DNA of 12,072 nt from Prevotellaceae bacterium (GTDB lineage: Bacteria > Bacteroidota > Bacteroidia > Bacteroidales > UBA932), in contig JAIRUB010000243.1 in the NCBI GenBank assembly GCA_031254635.1, positions 1-12,072 on the forward strand, read 5' to 3'. Shown piece after piece: positions 7,125-12,072 of the stretch. The first letter of the stretch is position 1. Every line of letters starts with the position of its first letter. The notes under the pieces are model-generated. The model was not told the DNA's origin and did not search any database. It saw only the letters and a list, made by a program, of their open reading frames with translations. The position numbers and the translations under genes are program-made.

Positions 7125-8903
7125 CTATTTCTTCTTAGCAACTTTTTTAGCGGCGGGTTTCTTAGGAGCAACTTTCTTTACCACTTTCTTAGGAGCAGCT
7201 TTTTTCACCACTTTCTTAGGATCAGCTTTTTTCACCACTTTCTTAGGAGCGACTTTTTTCACTACTTTCTTAGGAGCGACTTTTTTCACTACTTTCTTAG
7301 GAGCAGCTTTTTTTACTACTTTCTTAGGAGCGGCTTTTTTTACCACTTTCTTAGGAGCAGCTTTTTTCACCACTTTCTTAGGAGCAGCTTTTTTTACCAC
7401 TTTCTTAGGAGCAGCTTTTTTTACCACTTTCTTAAGAGCGGCTTTTTTTACCACTTTCTTAGCAGTGGATTTCTTAGCTACTTTCTTTTTAGGAGCAGCT
7501 TTTTTTGCTACTTTCTTCTTTGCAGGTACACCTGCTACGCCGGGCAGAGGACCTTCTGCTGCCAAGGCGCTGAGCGTTGTTTTTTTCATAAAAGTTGTAT
7601 TTTCTAATTGGGTTACTGGTTTCATTTTTTTTATTTTTTTCTTATCCTCTTTTGAAATCGAGTGCAATGTTAGTGATTTTTTTGATACGCTCCTAATTTT
7701 TATCAAGGTTTTTTCAACAGGCTTTTCAACACGCGCTGCAAAATCACTTAACACATTCATGTAATTTATGAAGGCATCGTAGGGAGAGTCGTATGGCGTG
7801 AAGTATTTGTGTACCGCGCCATCCGAGAATAATTTAGTACACATATAATAGAAGTGATCGGAGGCTTGAAGACGTCGATATTCCTGTAAAAAATTTTTAT
7901 CATTAATGTTCATAATTTTTTCTCCAAGGCGGTATAATTGGTCAACAGCCTCGTTTTGGAGTTCATTTCCGAGCCAAGCGCTGAGATCGCGTTCCTCATC
8001 GGCCCATGAAATTGCATAAGGAACATGCAGGGGTGCCACCGGACTATGTTTTGCGGAAGCCTCTGCAGGAGTAAGGAATTCAAAGTTTGAAGAGATAAAA
8101 ATACGTGCAGGCAAATAACGTAAGAAAGCAAAAATTCCGGTTTCCATTCCCTGATGTTCACCAAAAGTTTCGTAGTCCATAAAAAGATTTATTATCTCAT
8201 CTTTCTTAGTTGCCACATTAAGCCAATTTACATATTTTTCGACAGTTAGCGGCCATTGGTCCCATCCTCTATTCGAAAAACGGAAGGCTATATCATCACT
8301 TAAATTATAATTCTTTAACAATAATTTTAATTTCGGATTGATAGCATTGGTATAAATATAATTGGGCCTTTTCCAACCTAAGACATGTTTTGCGCCTTCA
8401 GTAAGCATGGCTGTATAGCCCATATCAGCTACCATTGCACCGATTTCATCGGAATAAATCAATTCAGTATTACGAAAAGTTACCGGTTGTTGCCCGAAAT
8501 GTTTTTTAATTAGCGCCGCATGTTCCTCCACCTGCGCACGAAATTCTCCGGGATCTTTCACCGAAGCTAAGGAGTGGGAATATGTTTCGGCCAAAAATTC
8601 CACACAGCCTGTTTTAGCAAGGGTTTTGAAACTTTCCAACACTTCGGGAGCATACATTTCGAACTGTTCGATAGCTATGCCCGAAATAGAAAAACTTACC
8701 TTAAACTGTTTTCCGTACTCCTTGATAATATCCAACAACACTCCGTTGGCAGGCAAATAACAACGGTCGGCCACCTTGCGCATAATCGAGCGATTGGCAA
8801 AGTCGTCATAATAGTAATGGTCATTGCCTATATCGAAGAAGCGATATTGGCGCAAGCGCAAGGGTTGGTGTACCTGGAAATAAAGGCATAATGTTTTTTT
8901 CAT
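7125..8903 (-). CDS. GH57 alpha-amylase-type glycoside hydrolase with a lysine-rich histone-H1-like C-terminal repeat tail
   Basis: A 592-residue cytosolic enzyme (no signal peptide) predicted to hydrolyse or rearrange alpha-1,4-glucan by the retaining GH57 mechanism. The catalytic region spans about 1-400: FQVHQPLR with His12 (conserved region 1), LAETYSHSL with Glu106 as the likely nucleophile, and FMDYETFGEHQ with Asp243 as the likely acid/base. A charged linker (about 400-459) leads to a tail (460-592) that is nearly all Lys, Ala, Val and Pro. The tail includes eleven 9-residue KKVVKKxxP units (482-580). Family members usually end soon after the catalytic and helical domains, so the tail is an addition. 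The start ATG has an AGGAG 7 bases upstream. It is the last gene of the debranching enzyme-GT4-GH57 operon and is followed by a terminator. In-frame Mets at 427 and 439 could in principle give a separate tail protein. The catalytic call is firm; the tail's role is unknown. Confidence 0.9.
   Translation of the reverse strand: MKKTLCLYFQVHQPLRLRQYRFFDIGNDHYYYDDFANRSIMRKVADRCYLPANGVLLDIIKEYGKQFKVSFSISGIAIEQFEMYAPEVLESFKTLAKTGCVEFLAETYSHSLASVKDPGEFRAQVEEHAALIKKHFGQQPVTFRNTELIYSDEIGAMVADMGYTAMLTEGAKHVLGWKRPNYIYTNAINPKLKLLLKNYNLSDDIAFRFSNRGWDQWPLTVEKYVNWLNVATKKDEIINLFMDYETFGEHQGMETGIFAFLRYLPARIFISSNFEFLTPAEASAKHSPVAPLHVPYAISWADEERDLSAWLGNELQNEAVDQLYRLGEKIMNINDKNFLQEYRRLQASDHFYYMCTKLFSDGAVHKYFTPYDSPYDAFINYMNVLSDFAARVEKPVEKTLIKIRSVSKKSLTLHSISKEDKKKIKKMKPVTQLENTTFMKKTTLSALAAEGPLPGVAGVPAKKKVAKKAAPKKKVAKKSTAKKVVKKAALKKVVKKAAPKKVVKKAAPKKVVKKAAPKKVVKKAAPKKVVKKAAPKKVVKKVAPKKVVKKVAPKKVVKKADPKKVVKKAAPKKVVKKVAPKKPAAKKVAKKK
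7164..7460 (-). repeat. Eleven 27-bp coding tandem repeats (KKVVKKxxP units)
   Basis: Eleven consecutive 27-bp units encode KKVVKK followed by AAL (first), AAP five times, VAP twice, ADP, AAP and VAP. Units differ by a few synonymous and non-synonymous changes (GTG/GTA for Val, AAA/AAG for Lys), so the array is not perfectly homogenised. Related but less regular units (KKKVAKKAAP, KKKVAKKSTA) precede it, and KKPAAKKVAKKK follows. Copy number can change by slippage or recombination without breaking the frame. Confidence 0.95.
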
Positions 8904-8910
8904 ACTAACA

Positions 8911-8915
8911 CTCCT
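8911..8915 (-). promoter_or_regulatory. Strong Shine-Dalgarno of the GH57 gene
   Basis: AGGAG on the minus strand lies 7 bases before the GH57 ATG and fixes that start. None of the other genes in the window shows a comparable ribosome-binding site, consistent with the weak use of Shine-Dalgarno sequences in Bacteroidota. Confidence 0.75.
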
Positions 8916-8923
8916 ATAATTTT

Positions 8924-8947
8924 ATACCTATTATATATATAAGGTAT
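8924..8947. repeat. 24-bp imperfect palindrome between the GT4 and GH57 genes
   Basis: Arms ATACCT (8924-8929) and AGGTAT (8942-8947) are perfect inverted repeats around an AT-only core, with 20 of 24 positions symmetric. It lies in the 50-bp gap, upstream of the AGGAG site. It could be an operator for an internal promoter, an RNA hairpin affecting processing, or chance in AT-rich sequence. No TAnnTTTG box accompanies it. Confidence 0.45.
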
Positions 8948-8953
8948 GAATTT

Positions 8954-10255
8954 TTATTCTTGATAATAATCTTTTCCGGTCATTGCCGACTTGTATACTT
9001 TTTTAATGTAGAAAGCTGCGTTATCCCACTTCAGGGTATTTACTTCTTCGAGTCCGCACCTGATGGCCATTGCCGACAAGGCCGGATAAGCCAATAAGGC
9101 ATGGATGGCATCGGCTAAGGCATTCACATCCCAGAAGTCAATTTTAATGGCATGCTTCAACACCTCGGCTACCCCCGATTGTTTGGAAATGATGGTAGGC
9201 ACATTCGAGCGCATGGCTTCCAGAGGCGAAATTCCGAAGGGCTCGGATACCGAAGGCATCACATACACATCGCTATGGGCAAACATGCGCTGTACATCGG
9301 CACCACGTAAAAATCCGGTGAAATGAAATTTGGTGGCCATGCCTAATTTCGCCACGCGACGGATAGAACGGTTCAACATATCGCCGCTTCCGGCCATAAC
9401 AAAACGCACATCCGAACGCTGTTTTAACACCTTGCTTGCCGCTTCAATAAAATATTCGGGTCCCTTCTGATAAGTAATACGACCAAGAAAAGTTACAATT
9501 TTTTCAGGAAGGCCGCGTTGTACTTCCATAGCCGAATATCCTTGAAAATCGACAGCATTGTGAACGGTAATCACCTTTTCAGCATCAATACCGTAACGAT
9601 TAATCACGATATTGCGTGTAAGGTGGCTTACAGTAATTATACGGTCGGCGGCCAGCATGCCGTTACGTTCTATATCAAATACCTGTTGGTTCACATTCTC
9701 GCCGCTACGGTCGAATTCGGTAGCATGCACATGAATCACCAAAGGTTTTCCAGAAACTTTTTTCGCTGCAATACCAGCCGGATAGGTTAACCAGTCGTGG
9801 GCATGAATTACATCAAAGGTTTGTAGTTTGGCAATAGAGGCAGCCACCAAGGCATATCGCGTCACTTCTTCCATCAAGGTTGTGCCATATTTCCCCGAAA
9901 ACTTATATTTTTGTCCAAAGCCGATGTTATGGTCGGTAACAGTATCTTTGAGATTTTGTTCAATGGCCTTTTCAAACTCTTCGGGACTAAGATAAGGAAG
10001 AAGATTAGAACCTATTTCTAAAAAATTAATTCGTTTCCAAAATTCTTCGATGGTAGAAATGTCCGACAAAGTTTCTACATCGCTTGCATTAAGAATCCGC
10101 ACGGCGCTTTGGTCTTCATCGCCTGAGGCATGCGGCATAACGAAAAGCACCTCCACCTCGTTTTTGGCCAAACCCTTGGTCAAGCCGTAACAAGCGGTGC
10201 CCAAACCTCCGGCAATGTGTGGAGGAAATTCCCATCCGAACATTAACACTTTCAT
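8954..10255 (-). CDS. GT4 glycosyltransferase, glycogen/starch-synthase-like
   Basis: A 433-residue GT-B fold retaining glycosyltransferase (family GT4), most likely adding glucose from a nucleotide sugar to an alpha-glucan in the cytosol. Seen: N-terminal MFGWEFPPHIAGGLG at 5-19 (the glycine-rich acceptor/donor loop), HAHDW at 151-155, VIHVHATEFDR near 173-183, GRITYQKG at 258-265 with Arg259 and Lys264 as phosphate-contacting residues, and the E-x7-E motif EPFGISPLE with Glu338 and Glu346. Length is typical. Its ATG overlaps the upstream debranching-enzyme TGA in an ATGA, implying translational coupling. GH57 follows after 50 bp. The glycogen role is supported mainly by context: GT4 members have varied substrates, and sucrose- or trehalose-type activities cannot be excluded from sequence alone. 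No glgC or glgB is in the window. Confidence 0.88.
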   Translation of the reverse strand: MKVLMFGWEFPPHIAGGLGTACYGLTKGLAKNEVEVLFVMPHASGDEDQSAVRILNASDVETLSDISTIEEFWKRINFLEIGSNLLPYLSPEEFEKAIEQNLKDTVTDHNIGFGQKYKFSGKYGTTLMEEVTRYALVAASIAKLQTFDVIHAHDWLTYPAGIAAKKVSGKPLVIHVHATEFDRSGENVNQQVFDIERNGMLAADRIITVSHLTRNIVINRYGIDAEKVITVHNAVDFQGYSAMEVQRGLPEKIVTFLGRITYQKGPEYFIEAASKVLKQRSDVRFVMAGSGDMLNRSIRRVAKLGMATKFHFTGFLRGADVQRMFAHSDVYVMPSVSEPFGISPLEAMRSNVPTIISKQSGVAEVLKHAIKIDFWDVNALADAIHALLAYPALSAMAIRCGLEEVNTLKWDNAAFYIKKVYKSAMTGKDYYQE

Positions 10256-12072
10256 AAGTCGTATAGTTCAATTAAGTGCATACTTCGTAATATACTTGCC
10301 ACACTCGAAGCCTGTGCAATACACGCATGCGGCGAGTGCGGAGGGTCGCCGTGGTATAACTCGGAAATGGTACACAAGCCGTGTATACTTACCTCTTCTT
10401 CGAAACCGGCAACTAATTCTTTGGCCTTAGATACAAATTGTTTCCCAAAAAGCCTAAAATTAGCTTCTATATAAAAAGGTAAGAGCCAAGGATATACGGT
10501 TCCCTGATGTTGCGCTTGATAACGTTCTTCCTGGTTCCCTTCATAACGGCCGATATAGAGCGGATTTCGCGGCGAAAGGGTACGAAGGCCCTTGGGCGTG
10601 AGCAATTCGTGTTCAATAACCATAAGTATTCTCCGTTTAACCTCATCGATCAGCGGACTATACGGCAAGGCACAAGCGAAAATTTGATTCGGACGATAAA
10701 AAATATTTTGCCCTTCGGGGCCAACATAATCAGACAATTGATTACGCACATCAGTCCAAAATACCGGTAAAAAGTTTTGTTCTATTTTCTCACGAACAGG
10801 TTTCCACTGCTTGACAAATTTTGTATCCTTATGTTTTTTCGCTAATTCGATAAGATAAGACAAAGCGTTATACCACAAAGCGTTAACCTCCACTTGATAT
10901 CCAAGGCGTGGGGTTACCGGCTTGCCGTTTACTACTGCATCCATCCAGTGGAGCGGTTTGCCCCAACTTTCCGTCCAAATTAATCCATTATCGTGTAAGT
11001 GTACATCGGGGTGACTCCCATTGCTGTATGCTTCTATAATGGATTTCATTTTTTTACCATAGAGTTTCCACACATCGGCTTCTGGAACCGCAGCGGCATA
11101 TTGTTGCACTGCCCAGCAATACCAAAGCGGCGAATCAACAGGGCGGCTTACACTATCATTGTTTTTATCGAAATCGGTAAACCATCCGGCATTAAGTTGT
11201 TGCGACATGGCATCCAACACCGTCTTGCATATTTTCTCATTGCGGTTAGGCCCCAAAGTAAGTCCGGGAAGCGACATCAAGGTGTCGCGGCTCTTTTGTT
11301 CGTGGAAGGGGAAACCTGCTATCACCTCAGTAATTTTTCCGCGCTGCGAAACAAACTGCCCTGCGGCAGTTATCAGGCACTCCTCATAAGAATTACGCGG
11401 CGGGCGCGCTGCCAAGGTTTTTGCAAAAACAGTTTTCAGAGAGGCAGGTTTGGCTTCTTTTATCGAGGCCGAAAAGATAATACTTTCGCCTTTCTTAATA
11501 TTGCATTCAAAAACACCGGGGACAAAAAGGTCTTCGATACCATCATAGCCGCGGCGCACCTCGTCTAAATATTCTATATTGTAGTACCAGTCGGGACAGG
11601 CCACAAATTCCGATGCCTTGCTCATTTGCATGTGCAGGGTTGGGAAACCGTTATATAATTTCGATTTGATACCACCGGGAATTTTTTCGGAACGGGTATT
11701 GGCTACCATATTAGCTCTTGTGAGCGTGTGTACATTGCGGTAGGCCAAATAAGGTTTCAACCGCAGGGTTGTGGCCGAGTGGGCCTCCAAAAGCGTATAA
11801 CGAATCAAGAGTTGGTCTTCATTATGCACCAGCATCATTTCTTTTTTCAACAATACGCCTCCCACGCGATAGGTAAGCGTGGCGATAGGTTCGTAGGCAA
11901 AATCAACAATGTATTTGTGCCCACGCGGTTCATACATGCCTTGATAACGATGAATTCCCAGGTTGAAGGCTTGGCCGTGCTGAATCACCGTTTCGTCCAA
12001 AGCCGAGAGCAAGACATGACGGTCTCCCTGGAACTCGTCAATAGGAACTACCAAAAGTCCGTGATATTTGCG
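10252..12072 (-). CDS. Glycogen debranching enzyme (amylo-alpha-1,6-glucosidase, GDE_C/GH133 type), 5' end cut by the window
   Basis: Open from the right edge to a TGA at 10254-10252, giving 606 residues. The visible start RKYHGLLVVP is internal: bacterial members carry an N-terminal lead of a few dozen residues before YHGLLV, so the true start lies outside. An N-terminal glycogen-debranching domain (HVLLSALDETV, YRVGGVLLKKE) is followed by an (alpha/alpha)6 domain. That domain has LIWTESWGKPLHWMDA, then PVTPRLGYQVEVNALWYNAL, GTVYPWLLPFYIEANFRLFG, and ISELYHGDPPHSPHACIAQA near the C-terminus. These are signatures of the alpha-1,6-glucosidase half of eukaryotic debranching enzymes; acidic residues in the WMDA and SELY segments are probable catalytic candidates. 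It removes alpha-1,6 branch glucose from glycogen. It is the first visible gene of the operon, coupled to GT4 through ATGA. Genes further upstream and the promoter are not visible. Confidence 0.92.
   Translation of the reverse strand, partial: RKYHGLLVVPIDEFQGDRHVLLSALDETVIQHGQAFNLGIHRYQGMYEPRGHKYIVDFAYEPIATLTYRVGGVLLKKEMMLVHNEDQLLIRYTLLEAHSATTLRLKPYLAYRNVHTLTRANMVANTRSEKIPGGIKSKLYNGFPTLHMQMSKASEFVACPDWYYNIEYLDEVRRGYDGIEDLFVPGVFECNIKKGESIIFSASIKEAKPASLKTVFAKTLAARPPRNSYEECLITAAGQFVSQRGKITEVIAGFPFHEQKSRDTLMSLPGLTLGPNRNEKICKTVLDAMSQQLNAGWFTDFDKNNDSVSRPVDSPLWYCWAVQQYAAAVPEADVWKLYGKKMKSIIEAYSNGSHPDVHLHDNGLIWTESWGKPLHWMDAVVNGKPVTPRLGYQVEVNALWYNALSYLIELAKKHKDTKFVKQWKPVREKIEQNFLPVFWTDVRNQLSDYVGPEGQNIFYRPNQIFACALPYSPLIDEVKRRILMVIEHELLTPKGLRTLSPRNPLYIGRYEGNQEERYQAQHQGTVYPWLLPFYIEANFRLFGKQFVSKAKELVAGFEEEVSIHGLCTISELYHGDPPHSPHACIAQASSVASILRSMHLIELYDL

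Noticed and set aside
7164..7460. Regular 27-bp repeats resembling a CRISPR array
   Set aside because: There are no unique spacers. The units are directly adjacent, coding, and in frame with the GH57 gene.
7465..7764. A 99-codon plus-strand frame rich in Phe and Ala
   Set aside because: It is the antisense shadow of the lysine-rich tail and linker of the GH57 gene.
10999..11568. A 189-codon open frame on the plus strand
   Set aside because: It is antisense to the debranching-enzyme gene, whose protein motifs are convincing, and its translation shows no recognisable domain.

Overview
The window looks like chromosomal DNA of a Bacteroidota species, probably in or near the Bacteroidales. Four lines of evidence support this. 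The proteins read as Bacteroidota versions of their families. Several gene starts have TAnnTTTG -7 promoter boxes, the consensus of the Bacteroidetes primary sigma factor. Most genes lack a Shine-Dalgarno sequence. Two gene neighbourhoods are typical of the phylum: parA-parB-DUF5683-lytic transglycosylase, and debranching enzyme-GT4-GH57. I see no tRNA, rRNA, CRISPR array, phage or intact mobile element.

Left part (1-2235, minus strand): a lipid/diacylglycerol kinase-family protein, the ribosome-assembly GTPase YsxC/EngB and ribose-phosphate pyrophosphokinase (prs) lie head to tail. Prs runs off the left edge, so only its N-terminal 181 residues are present. Promoter-like sequences precede ysxC and prs.

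Centre (2236-6463, plus strand): diverging from the lipid kinase is a tight cluster of parA, parB, a DUF5683 membrane/envelope protein and a secreted LysM lytic transglycosylase. The first two genes handle chromosome segregation and the last acts on peptidoglycan. Their tight packing suggests that segregation and cell-wall functions are expressed together.

Convergent gap (6464-7124): the space between the transglycosylase and the glycogen cluster holds no intact gene. It contains a decayed, internally deleted IS5-like transposase (N-terminal about 90 codons with two compensating frameshifts, then about 33 C-terminal codons), an unexplained degenerate stretch, and a strong intrinsic terminator for the minus-strand cluster.

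Right part (7060-12072, minus strand): an intracellular storage-polysaccharide operon, read from the right edge leftwards. It contains an amylo-alpha-1,6-glucosidase (glycogen debranching enzyme, cut by the right edge), a GT4 glycogen-synthase-like glycosyltransferase overlapping it by ATGA, and a GH57 alpha-amylase-type hydrolase. Together they would elongate, debranch and remodel an alpha-glucan.

The most unusual object is the GH57 protein. Its catalytic region is followed by a linker and a roughly 133-residue lysine/alanine/valine/proline tail. The tail includes eleven 9-residue KKVVKK-type repeats, encoded by 27-bp tandem repeats, and resembles bacterial histone-H1-like tails. A glycogen-metabolism enzyme carrying a polycationic tail is the best candidate here for something not well described.
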